A DNA stretch of 64,000 bases from Betaproteobacteria bacterium HGW-Betaproteobacteria-9 (GTDB lineage: Bacteria > Pseudomonadota > Gammaproteobacteria > Burkholderiales > Burkholderiaceae_C), in assembly GCA_002842215.1 (NCBI GenBank), contig PHCC01000018.1:1-64000 (forward strand), given 5' to 3'. Both the position numbers and the translations under genes were made by a program. The notes below the pieces were generated by a model. It saw nothing but the letters and a program-made list of their open reading frames with translations, searched no databases and was not told where the DNA came from. This document shows, piece after piece, positions 17,010-27,008 of the stretch; position 1 is the first letter of the stretch; each line of letters starts with the position of its first letter.

Positions 17010-18833
17010 TCACCGCGCCAGCCAGGTGCGCCAGCTCCCGAGCTGAGTGATGTCAGTACCGCCTTCAGCCCCCAGCGCTTCGCACACAAACCCGCTCACC
17101 CAAGACCCGTCGGCCAGCTTGACCTTGCCGATGCCCAGCGGGGCGGGGATGCCGTCGACGAAGCTGCCGAAGTGTTCGGCGGGCAGTTCCCAGACTTCCA
17201 TGTCGATGGCGGCGCCGCCTTCGTTGACGCGCACCATGCCGGGCCGCTGGACCGGGCCGCCGGCCAATGCGTAGAACTTGTATTCGGGCGCGGACTGCAC
17301 CGCGCCGAGCAGGCGCGCGCCGCGCTGGGTGAGTTGCCAGTTGAGCGGCAGGCCGCTGAGGTGGGCGCCGCAGACCGCGACCTTGACGGTGCCGGCGGTG
17401 TTGCTGCCTTTGGGCAGCTCGGTGGTGCCGATGGCGGGGGTGTCGGCCAGCGTTGCGGGGGTGGCGCCGAGTGACAGTGCCTGTGCGCGGTGGAAGCGGT
17501 CCGCCAGGCGCAGCAGGGGCACGTCCTTGAACGCGGGCGCGGCCAGGGTCACGCCCCAGGGCAGGCCCTGGGCATCGCCCTCGCCCTGGAAGCCTGCGGG
17601 CACCGCGACGGCGGCGTAGTCCAGCAGGTTCATGAAGTTGGTGTAGTAGCCCAGGTTCGAGTTCAGGCGGATCGGGTCGGCCTGCATCTCGGCGATGCGG
17701 TAGATGGTTCCTGCCGTGGGCGTGAGCAGGCAGTCCACGTCTTGCCACACCGCGTCGCACACGCGCTTGAGGGCCTTGAGCTTGTAGCTGGCCGCGAACG
17801 CCTCGGCGGCGGTCTTGGCTTTGCCGCCCTGGATGATGCTGCGCACGGGCGGGAACACGGCCTCGGGTTGGGCTTCGATGAAGTCCTGGATGGCGACGTA
17901 GCGCTCGGCAACCCAGGGGCCTTCGTAGAGCAGGCGCGCGGCTTCGAGGAAGGGCGTGAGGTCCACCTCGACGGCAGTGCCACCCAGGGCATGCAAACGT
18001 TCGATGCTTTGGGCGAACAGCTCGATGGCCGCGTCGTTGCCGAAGAACTGAAGGTCCTGCGGGCGCGGCACGCCGAAGCGGAAGGGGCCGGCCGAGAAGT
18101 CCACGCCGAAGGGCTTGGCGGCGCGGCTGAAGGCGTCGGCCTCGTCGGGCACGGCGGCCACCGCCAGCACGGCCTGTGCATCCGACGCGGTGAGGGCGAA
18201 GATGGACACGGTGTCCACCGAGCGGCAGGCCGGCACCACGCCGGTGGCCGAGAGCAGGCCGATGGTCGGCTTGAGGCCGACGAGGTTGTTGAAGCTCGCG
18301 GGCACGCGGCCGGAGCCGGCCGTGTCAGTACCCAGTGAAAAGCTGACCCAGCCCTTGGCCACGCTCACCGCCGAGCCGGAGCTGGAGCCGCCCGAAACGA
18401 ACTCGGGGTTGAAGGCGTTCTGGCAGGCGCCATACGGCGAGCGCGTGCCGTTCAGGCCGGTGGCGAACTGGTCGAGGTTGGTCTTGCCCAGCGGCACGGC
18501 GCCGGCCGCCACCAGCTGCTGGATCAGGAAGGCGCTCTCGCCGGGGGTGTAGGCGAACTCGGGGCAGCCGGCGGTGGTGGGGATGTGCGCGAGGTCGATG
18601 TTGTCCTTCAGCGCGAAGGGCACGCCGTAGAGCGGCAGGCTGTCGGGCGCCACGCCGTCGAGGCGCGCGAGGAAGGGCTCGATCTCGGCGTCGGTCAGGC
18701 GGTAGATGAAGGCGTTGTTGGTATCGCTGGCGCAGCGGCGTTGGGCTTCGGCGATCACGCTGCGCACGGTGGCACCGCTGGCGTAGGCGGCTTGCAGGCT
18801 GGCGATGTTGAAAGAGAGGTTGCTCAGGTCCAT
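17010..18833 (-). CDS. atzF: Allophanate hydrolase (AtzF)
   Basis: A 607-residue amidase-signature enzyme that converts allophanate to two ammonia and two CO2. The Lys-cisSer-Ser triad is visible: K76 in ALKDNID, S150 in SGGSSSGSA and S174 in DTAGSGR. The C-terminal domain typical of AtzF and Dur1,2-type hydrolases spans about 465-607 (AVCGAHLSGLPLNWQL, PGMVRVNEGG). It is the last gene of the riboswitch-led operon, 43 bp after the carboxylase, and would finish guanidine breakdown by hydrolysing the allophanate made by the carboxyguanidine deiminase step. Confidence 0.9.
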   Translation of the reverse strand: MDLSNLSFNIASLQAAYASGATVRSVIAEAQRRCASDTNNAFIYRLTDAEIEPFLARLDGVAPDSLPLYGVPFALKDNIDLAHIPTTAGCPEFAYTPGESAFLIQQLVAAGAVPLGKTNLDQFATGLNGTRSPYGACQNAFNPEFVSGGSSSGSAVSVAKGWVSFSLGTDTAGSGRVPASFNNLVGLKPTIGLLSATGVVPACRSVDTVSIFALTASDAQAVLAVAAVPDEADAFSRAAKPFGVDFSAGPFRFGVPRPQDLQFFGNDAAIELFAQSIERLHALGGTAVEVDLTPFLEAARLLYEGPWVAERYVAIQDFIEAQPEAVFPPVRSIIQGGKAKTAAEAFAASYKLKALKRVCDAVWQDVDCLLTPTAGTIYRIAEMQADPIRLNSNLGYYTNFMNLLDYAAVAVPAGFQGEGDAQGLPWGVTLAAPAFKDVPLLRLADRFHRAQALSLGATPATLADTPAIGTTELPKGSNTAGTVKVAVCGAHLSGLPLNWQLTQRGARLLGAVQSAPEYKFYALAGGPVQRPGMVRVNEGGAAIDMEVWELPAEHFGSFVDGIPAPLGIGKVKLADGSWVSGFVCEALGAEGGTDITQLGSWRTWLAR

Positions 18834-18876
18834 GGAGGGCTCCTTGAATTTTTTGGAATGAAGTTCAGACGCCAGC

Positions 18877-21800
18877 TCAAGCGGCTTCGTCGATCAGCAC
18901 CAGCACGTTCTGCCCGGCGGCCACCGAGCCGCCTTGCGCGCACATGAGGCTGTACACCGTGGCCTTGGCGGGCGCGAGCAGGCTGAATTCCATCTTCATG
19001 GACTCGATCACCATCAGCACGTCGCCGGCCTGCACCTGCTGGCCCACGCTCACGGCGACCTTCCACACGTTGCCGGGCACGCTGGTGGCGATCAGGCGGC
19101 CGCCTTCGGGCAGGTCGATCTCGCTGTCCGGTCCGGCCGCTTCCACGTCGGCCTCGCTCGCCACCTCGGCCAGGCCTGCGGCGGCCCAGCGCTCGCGCTC
19201 GGCTTCGAACGCCACCTGTTGCGTGGCCTTGAAGGTGGCGATGCTGGCCGCGTTGTCGGCGAGGAAGCGGCGGTAGTCCTTGAGGCTGAACGTGCCGGCT
19301 TCGGTGCGCAGCGCATAGCCGCCGTGCGGGAAGTCGGCGCGGATGCGCAGCAGCTCCTCCTGGCTCACGGGGTGGAAGCGGATCTGGTCGAAGAAGCGCA
19401 GCAGCCAGGGCTGCTCAAACACGCTGCCGGCCTCGCCGTGCCGCCAGCGGTTCCACATCTGCAGCGTGCGGCCCACGAACTGGTAACCGCCGGGGCCTTC
19501 CATGCCGTAGACGCAGAGGTAGGCGCCGCCGATGCCCACCGCGTTCTCCGGCGTCCAGGTACGCGCGGGGTTGTACTTGGTGGTCACGAGGCGCTGGCGC
19601 GGGTCCAGCGGCGTGGCCACCGGCGCGCCGAGGTACACGTCGCCCAGGCCCAACACGAGGTAGGGCGCCTCGAACACGATCTTGAACACGTCGTCGATGC
19701 TGTTCAGCCCGTTGATGCGGCGGATGAACTCGATGTTGCTCGGGCACCAGGGCGCGTCGGGCCGCACCGACTGCATGTACTTCTCGATGGCGAGTTTGGT
19801 CTGCGGGTCGTCCCACGACAGCGGCAGGTGCACCGTGCGGCTGGGCACCACCATGTCGTCCACCGGCGGCAGCGCGGCCTCGGTGGCGATCAGTGTTTTC
19901 AGCAGCGCGTCGCGGCCGATCAGCGCGGGGTCGAAGTGCAGCTGCAGCGAGCGGATGCCGGGGGTCATGTCGATGAGGCCGGGCAGCTGGCCCTGCGCTT
20001 GCAGGGCTTTCAGCGCCGTCATCAGCACGTGCACGCGCAGGCGCAGCTCGATGTCCAACACCAGCGGGCCGAACTCCAGCAGCACATAGCGGTCGCCGGC
20101 CTGGCGCACCACCATGGCGGGCACGTCTTCGCGGGCTGGGTCTTCGTAGATGACCGGCGTGGTGTGGGCCGCTGCGTCGTCGCTCGGCGTCGCGGGCAGC
20201 GAGCCACTCAGTGACGACAACGCCGCTTCCACCGCCGCTTCGCGCTCACCCGCCTGCGCCAGCGAGAGGCGGTGGAAACGCACCGTGTCGCCGGGGCGCA
20301 GCTGGCCCAGCTTCCAGAGCTCGGCGTTCACCACCACGGCCGGGCAGACGAAGCCGCCGAGGCTGGGGCCGTCGGGCCCGAGGATGACGGGCATGTCGCC
20401 GGTGAAGTCGATCGCGCCGATGGCGTAGGCGTTGTCGTGGATGTTCGAGGGGTGCAGCCCCGCCTCGCCGCCGTCGGCGCGCGCCCACTGGGGCCGGGGG
20501 CCGATCAGGCGCACGCCCGTGCGGCTGCTGTTGTGGTGCACCTTCCAGTCGGTGGCGAAGAAGGTGGCGATGTCGTCGGGCTGGAAGAAGTCGGGCGCGC
20601 CGTGCGGGCCGTAGAGCACGCCCACGTCCCAGTGGTGGCTGTAGGTGGGGATCAGCGCGGCGGGCGCGTTCGCTGCAACCTGAGAAGCAGCGCCCGCGAG
20701 GTGCAGCACATCACCCGCGCGCAGATGCCGCCCGGCGTGGCCGCCGAACTGGCCGAGCGTGAAGGTGCTGCGGCTGCCGAGGTAGGCCGGCACGTCCAGC
20801 CCGCCGGCCACAGCCAGCGCCAGACGCACGCCCGCTTCGGTGCGGCCCACGGCCAGGGTGCTGCCGGCTTTCACTTGCAGCGCCTGCCACATGGCCACCG
20901 GCTGGCCGTCCAGCGTGAGCTTCGCTGGCGCGCCGGTCACGGCCACCACGGCGTCGGTGTTGAAGCGCAGCGTGGGGCCGGCGAGCGTGATCTCCAGCGC
21001 GGCCGCGTCGGGGGCGTTGCCCACCAGCTGGTTGGCCATGCGGTGGGCGTAGGCGTCCATCGGGCCGCTGGGCGGCACGCCCACGTCCCAGTAGCCGGTG
21101 CGGCCCGGCCAGTCCTGCACGCTGGTCTGCACGCCCGGCTCCAGCACCTCGATGGTCGCGGGCCGGTACTCGAAGCTGTTGAGAAAGCGCGTGACCTGCC
21201 GGCCTTCACGGAACACCGCGCTGCGCACCACCTGGCGCAGGTAGCCCAGGTTGGTTTCGATGCCGGCCAGGCGCGTCGCGTCCAGCGCGGCTTCCATCTT
21301 CAACAGCGCTTGCTCGCGGGTGTCGGCGGTGACGATGAGCTTGGCCAGCATGGGGTCGTACCAGGCGGGCACCTCGGTGCCGCGCTCGACCCATCCGTCC
21401 ACACGCGCGTCGGCCGGGAACACCACCTCGGTGAGCAAGCCCGCGCAGGGCTGGAAATTGCGCGCCGGGTCTTCGGCGTAGAGCCGCACCTGGATGGACG
21501 CGCCGCGCGCCACCGGTTGCAGCGTGGCCAGCGGCGGCAGATCGCCCGCCGCGAGTTGCAGCATCCAGGCCACCAGGTCCACGCCGGTCACCTGCTCGGT
21601 CACGCCGTGCTCCACCTGCAGGCGCGTGTTCACCTCCAGGAAATAGAAGGCGCCGGTGGCTGCGTCGTAGACAAATTCCACCGTGCCGGCCGAGCGGTAG
21701 TTCACCGCCTGCGCCAGCCGCACGGCGGTGGCGTGCAGCTCGCGGCGCTGCGCGTCGTTGAGGCCCGGCGCCGGGGTTTCTTCGATCACCTTCTGGTTGC

Positions 21801-22497
21801 GCCGCTGCACCGAGCAGTCGCGCTCGCCCAGCGCGATCACGCCGCCCGCGCCGTCGCCAAACACCTGCACCTCAATGTGGCGCGCCTGCTCCACGTACTT
21901 CTCGATGAACAGGCCCGCGTCCTTGAAGTTGGCCTGCGCGAGGCGGCCCACGTTCTCGAACGCGTCGGCGAGTTCGGCGGCGTTCCACACCAGCCGCATG
22001 CCGATGCCACCGCCGCCCGCCGTGCTCTTGAGCATCACCGGAAAGCCGATGCGCTGGGCCTCGCTCTGCGCCTGCGCGAGATCGCCGAGCAGGCCCGAGC
22101 CCGGCAGCAGCGGCACGCCGCGTTGCTGCGCCAGATCACGCGCCGTGTGCTTGAGGCCAAAGGCCCGCATCTGCGATGGTGTGGGGCCGATGAAGGCGAT
22201 GCCCGCAGCTTCGCAGGCTTCGGCGAAGCCCGGGTTTTCCGACAGGAAACCGTAGCCGGGGTGGATGGCCTGCGCGCCGCAGTCCTTCGCGATCTGCAGG
22301 ATGCGGTCGGCCTTGAGGTAGCTCTCGGCGGCGGGCGCCGGGCCGAGCAGGTAGGCCTCGTCGGCCTCGCGCACATGGCGCGCCTGCGCGTCGGCTTCGG
22401 AGTACACGGCCACGCTCTGTACGCCCAGGGCTTTGAGCGTGCGGATGATGCGGCAGGCGATGGCGCCGCGGTTGGCAATCAGGACCTTGCTGAACAT
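18877..22497 (-). CDS. Biotin-dependent guanidine carboxylase (urea carboxylase family)
   Basis: A 1206-residue multidomain enzyme. Biotin carboxylase domain about 1-450 ([27 protein letters not shown]), carboxyltransferase region homologous to KipA/KipI (PxpC/PxpB) about 460-1070, and a biotinyl domain with ESMKMEF, biotin lysine K1168. Such proteins are annotated urea carboxylase. Here the carboxyltransferase motif reads GAIDFTGD with Asp at residue 697, where fungal urea carboxylase has Asn (K. lactis Asn1330 as I recall), the change linked to guanidine as substrate. The guanidine-I riboswitch and two DUF1989 genes upstream agree. The expected product is carboxyguanidine, at the cost of ATP and bicarbonate. 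Confidence 0.85.
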   Translation of the reverse strand: MFSKVLIANRGAIACRIIRTLKALGVQSVAVYSEADAQARHVREADEAYLLGPAPAAESYLKADRILQIAKDCGAQAIHPGYGFLSENPGFAEACEAAGIAFIGPTPSQMRAFGLKHTARDLAQQRGVPLLPGSGLLGDLAQAQSEAQRIGFPVMLKSTAGGGGIGMRLVWNAAELADAFENVGRLAQANFKDAGLFIEKYVEQARHIEVQVFGDGAGGVIALGERDCSVQRRNQKVIEETPAPGLNDAQRRELHATAVRLAQAVNYRSAGTVEFVYDAATGAFYFLEVNTRLQVEHGVTEQVTGVDLVAWMLQLAAGDLPPLATLQPVARGASIQVRLYAEDPARNFQPCAGLLTEVVFPADARVDGWVERGTEVPAWYDPMLAKLIVTADTREQALLKMEAALDATRLAGIETNLGYLRQVVRSAVFREGRQVTRFLNSFEYRPATIEVLEPGVQTSVQDWPGRTGYWDVGVPPSGPMDAYAHRMANQLVGNAPDAAALEITLAGPTLRFNTDAVVAVTGAPAKLTLDGQPVAMWQALQVKAGSTLAVGRTEAGVRLALAVAGGLDVPAYLGSRSTFTLGQFGGHAGRHLRAGDVLHLAGAASQVAANAPAALIPTYSHHWDVGVLYGPHGAPDFFQPDDIATFFATDWKVHHNSSRTGVRLIGPRPQWARADGGEAGLHPSNIHDNAYAIGAIDFTGDMPVILGPDGPSLGGFVCPAVVVNAELWKLGQLRPGDTVRFHRLSLAQAGEREAAVEAALSSLSGSLPATPSDDAAAHTTPVIYEDPAREDVPAMVVRQAGDRYVLLEFGPLVLDIELRLRVHVLMTALKALQAQGQLPGLIDMTPGIRSLQLHFDPALIGRDALLKTLIATEAALPPVDDMVVPSRTVHLPLSWDDPQTKLAIEKYMQSVRPDAPWCPSNIEFIRRINGLNSIDDVFKIVFEAPYLVLGLGDVYLGAPVATPLDPRQRLVTTKYNPARTWTPENAVGIGGAYLCVYGMEGPGGYQFVGRTLQMWNRWRHGEAGSVFEQPWLLRFFDQIRFHPVSQEELLRIRADFPHGGYALRTEAGTFSLKDYRRFLADNAASIATFKATQQVAFEAERERWAAAGLAEVASEADVEAAGPDSEIDLPEGGRLIATSVPGNVWKVAVSVGQQVQAGDVLMVIESMKMEFSLLAPAKATVYSLMCAQGGSVAAGQNVLVLIDEAA

Positions 22498-22606
22498 GAG
22501 ATCTCCGAGGCAGGCCGTCCTGCGAATGCAAGGTAGTCAGACAGGTCGTCCTGCTGGCAGGTTGAAGAAGCCGATACGCGTAGGCACGCCAACCGGGACA
22601 CACCGA

Positions 22607-22680
22607 AGAACCGGCTTTGCCGGGCCAAAGGTGTGGTCCCCCCAACGGGGGGAAGACGCGAAGCGGCGCAGGGGGGGCTC
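22607..22680 (-). repeat. Stop-proximal GC hairpin repeat, copy 1
   Basis: On the minus strand this element starts at the stop codon of the DUF1989 gene above: CCCCCC(C)TGCGCCGCTTCGCGTC, then a C6/G6 hairpin and the end hairpin GGCCCGGCAAAGCCGGTTC. The same order occurs at 23417-23507, 41961-42030, 53276-53348 and 61040-61104. It could terminate transcription or act as a 3' mRNA structure. Confidence 0.7.
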
Positions 22681-23347
22681 ACTGCTCGTTCCAGACGAGC
22701 AGTTGTATCGGGGTGGGGTTGTACGCGTTGCACGGGTTGTTGAGCTGCGGGCAGTTGCTGATCAGCACCCACACGTCCATCTCGGCGCGCATCTCCACGT
22801 ATTTGCCGGGACCGGACACGCCGTCATCGAACTTCAGGTCGCCGCTGTCGGTCACCGGCACGTTCATGAAGAAGTTGATGTTGGGCACCAGGTCGCGCTT
22901 GGTGAGGCCCATGTCGGCGCGCTGCAGGGCGATGAGGTAGTTGTCGCGGCAGCTGTGCATGTACTTTTTCTGCAGCGCGTAGCGCACGGTGTTGCTCTCG
23001 GCCGCACAGGCGCCGCCGAGCGTGTCGTGGCGGCCGCAGGTGTCGGCCACGATGGTGAGCATGGGCCGCGCCTCGTTGCTGCGGATGACGGAACCCGTGG
23101 TGAGGTAGATGCCGCCCTGGTGCAGCATGGTGTCGGTGGCGCTGTAGTGCTCGGCCAGGTCGTCGCGGTTGTAGAAGATCACGTCGGCGGCCTGGTTGCC
23201 TTCGAGGTCGACGATGCGCAGGGTCTGGCCCTTGTTGACGGCGAACAGGATGGGCTCGCCTGCGGGGTGGCGCTGGTTCAGCACGGCGTTCGCTGGGTCC
23301 AGCGTGCTTTCGAGGATGCGGATGTCGGTGGCGGTGGTGGCGTTCAT
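22679..23347 (-). CDS. DUF1989 protein, probable carboxyguanidine deiminase subunit
   Basis: A 222-residue 'urea carboxylase-associated' protein (DUF1989). Conserved features are KGQTLRIVDLEGNQAADVIFYN, the metal-site cysteine and histidine region TCGRHDTLGGACAAESN, and NFFMNVPV plus an acidic YVEMRAEMDVWVLISNCPQ. Two such paralogues form the heterodimeric deiminase CgdAB that releases ammonia from carboxyguanidine to give allophanate (Schneider et al., from memory). It is encoded between its paralogue and the carboxylase in one minus-strand operon. Which subunit corresponds to CgdA or CgdB was not assigned. Confidence 0.8.
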   Translation of the reverse strand: MNATTATDIRILESTLDPANAVLNQRHPAGEPILFAVNKGQTLRIVDLEGNQAADVIFYNRDDLAEHYSATDTMLHQGGIYLTTGSVIRSNEARPMLTIVADTCGRHDTLGGACAAESNTVRYALQKKYMHSCRDNYLIALQRADMGLTKRDLVPNINFFMNVPVTDSGDLKFDDGVSGPGKYVEMRAEMDVWVLISNCPQLNNPCNAYNPTPIQLLVWNEQ

Positions 23348-23416
23348 GGTGCAGATCTCCAGACTCGGTATTCAGATCACTTCGGAGGGCAGCGGGGCCT
23401 CGTCCAGTCGCACCGC

Positions 23417-23507
23417 TGAACCGGCTTTGCCGGGCAGCTGGTGCGGTCCCCCCTCCAAGCCGAAGGCGCCAGGGAGGGGGGAAGACGCGAAGCGGCGCAG
23501 GGGGGTG
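23417..23507 (-). repeat. Stop-proximal GC hairpin repeat, copy 2
   Basis: Same family as 22607-22680, ending exactly at the stop of the upstream DUF1989 gene at 23508. It keeps the TGCGCCGCTTCGCGTC core and the AAAGCCGGTT distal hairpin; the central CCCTCC/GGAGGG stem is longer here. It separates the two deiminase genes of one operon, so it cannot be an efficient terminator unless the operon is attenuated here. Confidence 0.7.
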
Positions 23508-24344
23508 TCACGCATACAACATGTCGCTGTTGTGCAGGGCGCGCGCGTTTTCCGGGCGGAAAGCGCGGCAGAAGTCGTCGGCCGGCGCGGCGCCGCAGCG
23601 CCAGGCCAGCAGGCCCACCTTCTTGGGTGCGTAGACCGGCGAAGGGTCCAGCGCGTGCGGCGCACTGGACACGGCCAGGATCACGTCCATGTCGAAGCGC
23701 AGCTCCACAAAATCGCCCGCCTTCGCGTGGTTTTCTGCAAAGCCGAACCGGCCCTGCGCGTCCACGCTCACCTTGCTGAACAGGTTGACCGGCGGAATCA
23801 GGTCGCGCTTGGTGAGGCCGTATTTGCCGATCTCGATCAGCAGGCCGTCCTTGCCCGAGCGGTACATGGCGTTGCGCGCCTGCTCGTAGCGCCGCTCGCC
23901 GTACTTCGTGGCCATGAGTTCGTTGTCGAGCAGCGCGCCCAGCGGGTCGTGCCAGCCCAAGCTGTCGGCGGTGACGCTGGCCATGCTGCGGCCCATGTCG
24001 CTCATCAGCACGTGGCCCTTGGTGTAGTGCGCCGTGTGCTGAGCCTTCAGGCTGTCGGGCATGTTGTAGCGCTCCAGCTTTTCCAGCGCGCTGTAGAGCA
24101 CCAGGCTCAGGTTGGCACCGGCCTCCAGCGCCACGAAGCGGATCGCGCTGCCGCGCGGCATGCGCCAGCTCCAGTGGCTGCCGCCGGGCACCACCTCGCT
24201 CCACATCACTTTCGTGGTGTCCACGCCGGCCAGCGCGGGCGCGGGGAAGCGTTGCCAGAAGGCGGGTGCGTCCACCGGCGCGGCCTGTGGCGGGTTGGGC
24301 AAAACGGTGGTGAGCGGGTCGGGCAATTCGTTGAGGGGGTTCAT
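23508..24344 (-). CDS. DUF1989 protein, probable carboxyguanidine deiminase subunit (larger paralogue)
   Basis: A 278-residue DUF1989 protein, start MNPLNELPD at 24344 with GGAGAC upstream. It has SHWSWRMPRGSAIRFVALE, LYSALEKLERYNMPDSLKAQH, DSLGWHDPLGALLD and NLFSKVSVD, the counterpart of the smaller paralogue downstream. Together they match the two-subunit carboxyguanidine deiminase of guanidine-catabolising bacteria. It directly follows the ABC ATPase gene (17 bp gap), consistent with uptake and degradation genes being co-transcribed. Confidence 0.8.
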   Translation of the reverse strand: MNPLNELPDPLTTVLPNPPQAAPVDAPAFWQRFPAPALAGVDTTKVMWSEVVPGGSHWSWRMPRGSAIRFVALEAGANLSLVLYSALEKLERYNMPDSLKAQHTAHYTKGHVLMSDMGRSMASVTADSLGWHDPLGALLDNELMATKYGERRYEQARNAMYRSGKDGLLIEIGKYGLTKRDLIPPVNLFSKVSVDAQGRFGFAENHAKAGDFVELRFDMDVILAVSSAPHALDPSPVYAPKKVGLLAWRCGAAPADDFCRAFRPENARALHNSDMLYA

Positions 24345-24360
24345 GCGTGTCTCCAGAAGT

Positions 24361-25203
24361 TCAGAGGGTTTCGGCGGTGGCGCCACTCAGGCGCTGCAGC
24401 TGTTCCAGATCGGTCTTCATGCCCGAGGTCTCGCGGATGCGCTCCAGGATGTCGCGCTTGAGGCGCACGAACTCCGGCGCGAACTTGAGGTCCTGCGTGC
24501 GCTGGTCGCCAAAGGGCACCTCGTAGATCGTGTCGATACGGCCCGGGCGCGGCGCCATCAGCACCACGCGGCTGCCGAGGTAGAGCGCTTCCTCCACGTC
24601 GTGCGTCACGAAGACGATGGTGGCTTTCTCCAGCCGGTGCACGTAGCGGATCAGGTCGTGCATCACCTCGCGCGTCTGCGCGTCGAGCGCGCCGAAGGGT
24701 TCGTCCATCAGCACGATGTCGGGCCGGCCCATGAGAGCGCGCGCAATGGCCACGCGCTGCTGCATGCCGCCCGAGAGCTGGTTGGGCCAGGCGCCCGCCG
24801 AGGCCTGCAGGCCCATCAGGCGCAGCAGCGCGTCGGCCCGGCCCGAGGCGGCTTCCACGTCGCTGGAGCTGCGGTCTTGCGTGTGGGCGGCCAGCTGGCG
24901 GCAGAACTTGATGTTCTCCATCACCGTCATCCACGGGTAGAGGCTGTAGTGCTGGAACACCATGGCGCGGTCGATGCCCGGGCCGGTGACGGGCCGGTTG
25001 TCCACCAGCAGCTCGCCAGCGGTCTGCACCTCCAGCCCGCCGATGGTGCGCAGCAGCGTGCTCTTGCCGCAGCCCGAAGCGCCCACAAAGGTGACGAACT
25101 CGTTGGCGCCAATGTCCAGGTCGATGTTCTCCAGCGCGTTCGTGGGCGCACCGTCGAAGTGCTTGAACAGGCCGCGGATCGCGATTTTGGGTAGGGTGCT
25201 CAT
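24361..25203 (-). CDS. ABC transporter ATPase (NitT/TauT type), probable guanidine uptake
   Basis: A 280-residue ATPase: Walker [10 protein letters not shown] (41-49), Q-loop Q84, signature LSGGMQQR (143-150), Walker B IVLMDEP (163-169), D-loop and H-loop THDVEEA. The sequence type is that of SsuB/TauB/NrtD importers. It lies between the permease (4 bp gap) and the deiminase genes in a riboswitch-led operon, so the cargo is likely guanidine. No periplasmic binding protein is encoded in this operon; a candidate lies at 44746-45786 under its own riboswitch. Confidence 0.9.
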   Translation of the reverse strand: MSTLPKIAIRGLFKHFDGAPTNALENIDLDIGANEFVTFVGASGCGKSTLLRTIGGLEVQTAGELLVDNRPVTGPGIDRAMVFQHYSLYPWMTVMENIKFCRQLAAHTQDRSSSDVEAASGRADALLRLMGLQASAGAWPNQLSGGMQQRVAIARALMGRPDIVLMDEPFGALDAQTREVMHDLIRYVHRLEKATIVFVTHDVEEALYLGSRVVLMAPRPGRIDTIYEVPFGDQRTQDLKFAPEFVRLKRDILERIRETSGMKTDLEQLQRLSGATAETL

Positions 25204-25207
25204 CGCA

Positions 25208-26071
25208 TCAGCCTTTCAAATAGAGCCACGGGAAAGCGCGGCGGTGCAGCCAGCGGAACAACTGGTCCGTCACCAGCCCGATGAGCCCGATGACGATGAT
25301 CCCGGCGAAGATGGTGTCGGTCTGCAGGAAGCGCTGCGCGCGCAGGATCGCGTAGCCCAGGCCCGAGTTCGCGGCCACCAGCTCGGCCACGACCAGGTAG
25401 GTCCAGGCCCAGCCCATGGTGATGCGCAGGGTGTCGAGCAGCGCCGGCTTGGCGCTGGGCAGGATCACTTTTTCAAGCAGCTCGCGGCGGTTCGCGCCCA
25501 TGGTCTGCGCCGCCTCCACCTGCGCGGCCGGCACGCGGCGCACGTCCTCGGCCACCATCAGCACCATCTGGAAAAAAGTGCCGATGAAAATGATCGCAAT
25601 CTTGGAGCCCTCGTCGATGCCCACCCACAGCATCACCAGCGGAATGAAGGCCACCGCGGGCATGTAGCGGATCAGGTCGGTCAGCGGCTCCAGCAGGGCC
25701 TGCACCGAGCGGAACGACCCGATCAGCAGCCCCAGCGGCAGCGCGATCACCGCGGAGAGCACGAAGCCCGCGACCACGCGGTAGACGCTGATGCCCATGT
25801 CTTCGAGCAGGCCGGTCTCGGTGGCCCAGGTCCAGGTCTTGGCCAGCACCGCTGTGGGCGAGGGCAGGAAGGTCGGGTCCATGCCGCCCCAGGCGGCCAG
25901 CGCGGCCCACATCAGCAGCGGGGTGATCAGGCCGGTGAGCGCAAACACCCAGTAGGCGCGGCGCGAAATGCCGGTGCGCACCGTCCAGAAGCCGGTGCGC
26001 CGCGGCGGGCGCGCAGACGCCAAGGCGCGGGCCGGTGGCGGAAGGGGTGCAGACGGAGGAAGCTGGGACAT
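25208..26071 (-). CDS. ABC transporter permease (NitT/TauT type), probable guanidine uptake
   Basis: A 287-residue permease with six predicted membrane helices and the cytoplasmic EAA loop EAAQTMGANRRELLEKVILPSAKPALLDTLR (quoted region at about 195-225, here in two parts: EAAQTMGANRREL and VILPSAKPALL). A proline-rich cytosolic N-terminus of about 30 residues precedes the first helix. ATG at 26071 follows CAGGAG. First gene after the guanidine-I riboswitch at 26130-26240. Confidence 0.9.
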   Translation of the reverse strand: MSQLPPSAPLPPPARALASARPPRRTGFWTVRTGISRRAYWVFALTGLITPLLMWAALAAWGGMDPTFLPSPTAVLAKTWTWATETGLLEDMGISVYRVVAGFVLSAVIALPLGLLIGSFRSVQALLEPLTDLIRYMPAVAFIPLVMLWVGIDEGSKIAIIFIGTFFQMVLMVAEDVRRVPAAQVEAAQTMGANRRELLEKVILPSAKPALLDTLRITMGWAWTYLVVAELVAANSGLGYAILRAQRFLQTDTIFAGIIVIGLIGLVTDQLFRWLHRRAFPWLYLKG

Positions 26072-26129
26072 GCGGGGCTCCTGGCGGGGGACAAACGGCG
26101 AGAGAGGCTCGTGCGCAAGCAGCGAAGCA

Positions 26130-26240
26130 TCTCCCGGGCTTTTGTCCCTCCGTGGAGCCACACGATCGTGGCCGACTGCTCTCGGACCAGACGGCTCAGA
26201 CTGCTTCGGTGAAGTGGTCTGGGCCCGGAACCCTAGCGGT
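26130..26240 (-). promoter_or_regulatory. Guanidine-I (ykkC) riboswitch 1
   Basis: Read on the minus strand, the region shows the conserved blocks of the guanidine-I aptamer in order: CTAGGGTTCCG (26236-26226), CTGGTCCGAGAG in the middle (26192-26181), then ACGGAGGGACAAAAGC and CCCGGGAGA (26153-26130). The variable stem between blocks is GC-rich, as expected. It lies 59 bp upstream of the permease start. In the family, guanidine binding turns expression on. Matched by eye against remembered consensus; a covariance search would be decisive. Confidence 0.92.
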
Positions 26241-26338
26241 CTTCAAGGCAGCGAATCACCGTTTTGGTGCACTCGCCTCTCTGTCTCTCAGTGTTAGCAG
26301 GTTTGGTGCCAGGGGCATGCAGTGCTTCGAAATGCCCA

Positions 26339-26665
26339 CTACTTGAGTTCCGGACAGATCACCCGCCGAGCAGCGAACACGATCGCAGCGGAAAGATCGT
26401 CCCCGAAGAACTCGGCGAGGTTGGCCTGGGTGGCGACGAAGTCGGCCTTTCCAATCCGGACCCAGGTGCACACCTCTTCGCCCCAGCGGGCGTATTCGCC
26501 CGGCGGCGTGTCGCGGACGGCCTCGATGGCCTCCGTGGTTTTCACCTGGCTCTTGAGCAAGGCGTTGAACTGTTCGATCTGCTCGGGTGTGGCGCTGTGT
26601 GCCGAGGCGGCGAACATTCCGTGAAGGAGACCGATCGACAGGAGACGGACAAGGCGAGATGGCAT
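26339..26665 (-). CDS. Small secreted protein, unrecognised
   Basis: A 108-residue protein from ATG 26665, with a signal peptide (MPSRLVRLLSIGLLHGMFAASAHSA, cleavage near residue 25). The mature part is short and acidic with two cysteines in VCTWVRIG and VICPEL that could form a disulfide; the pattern recalls DUF732-like small secreted proteins but I am not sure. It lies upstream of and in the same direction as riboswitch 1, with its stop about 100 bp from the aptamer, and is not obviously part of the guanidine operon. Confidence 0.6.
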   Translation of the reverse strand: MPSRLVRLLSIGLLHGMFAASAHSATPEQIEQFNALLKSQVKTTEAIEAVRDTPPGEYARWGEEVCTWVRIGKADFVATQANLAEFFGDDLSAAIVFAARRVICPELK

Positions 26666-26785
26666 GGTGGCACTCCCTGAACATGTTGGTATCTCTGCAG
26701 TGTGCCTCGCCCTCGTGGTTCGGTCGATGCGCTTCCTGTGCAAATTCCCCCACACCGGCTCCCGAGGAACGGGATGTGGCACCGC

Positions 26786-26890
26786 TCACACCCCCAGGTA
26801 CCGCCCCGGCCGGTGGTTGAGCGCCAAGATGGCGCCGATGGCCACCGCGCCCACCACCGACTGCGCCGCCTGCATGGGCGGCAACAGCCA
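26786..26890 (-). pseudogene. Detached 3' fragment of a yitT-like gene
   Basis: About 105 bp, including the stop codon, nearly identical (roughly nine differences) to 27759-27863, the end of the YitT-family gene. It still translates to LPPMQAAQSVVGAVAIGA and LNHRPGRYLGV and then stops, but has no upstream coding part. The pair forms direct repeats 973 bp apart flanking the enoyl-CoA hydratase gene, suggesting a past duplication or insertion. The rest of 26666-27008 holds nothing I recognise. Confidence 0.8.
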
Positions 26891-27008
26891 GAGCCACACC
26901 GACGCGAAAAACCGCCTGCAGCAAACGCTGAAAGTCTGGGTCCGCATCGCGAAGCAGCAGCGCCCCCCGGCGAACCGAGCGCTGGACAGACCAGGCCCTC
27001 AGGTTGGC

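Noticed and set aside
20272..22536. 754-codon open frame on the plus strand
   Set aside because: Antisense to the biotin carboxylase gene; His/Gln/Arg-rich shadow typical of GC-rich codons.
22498..22678. Riboswitch or small RNA between the deiminase and carboxylase genes
   Set aside because: The folded structure there is explained by the dispersed hairpin repeat copy; no known RNA motif fits.
17010..24344. Plain urea-amidolyase operon
   Set aside because: Riboswitch class, DUF1989 pair and Asp697 favour guanidine; urea is kept only as an alternative substrate.
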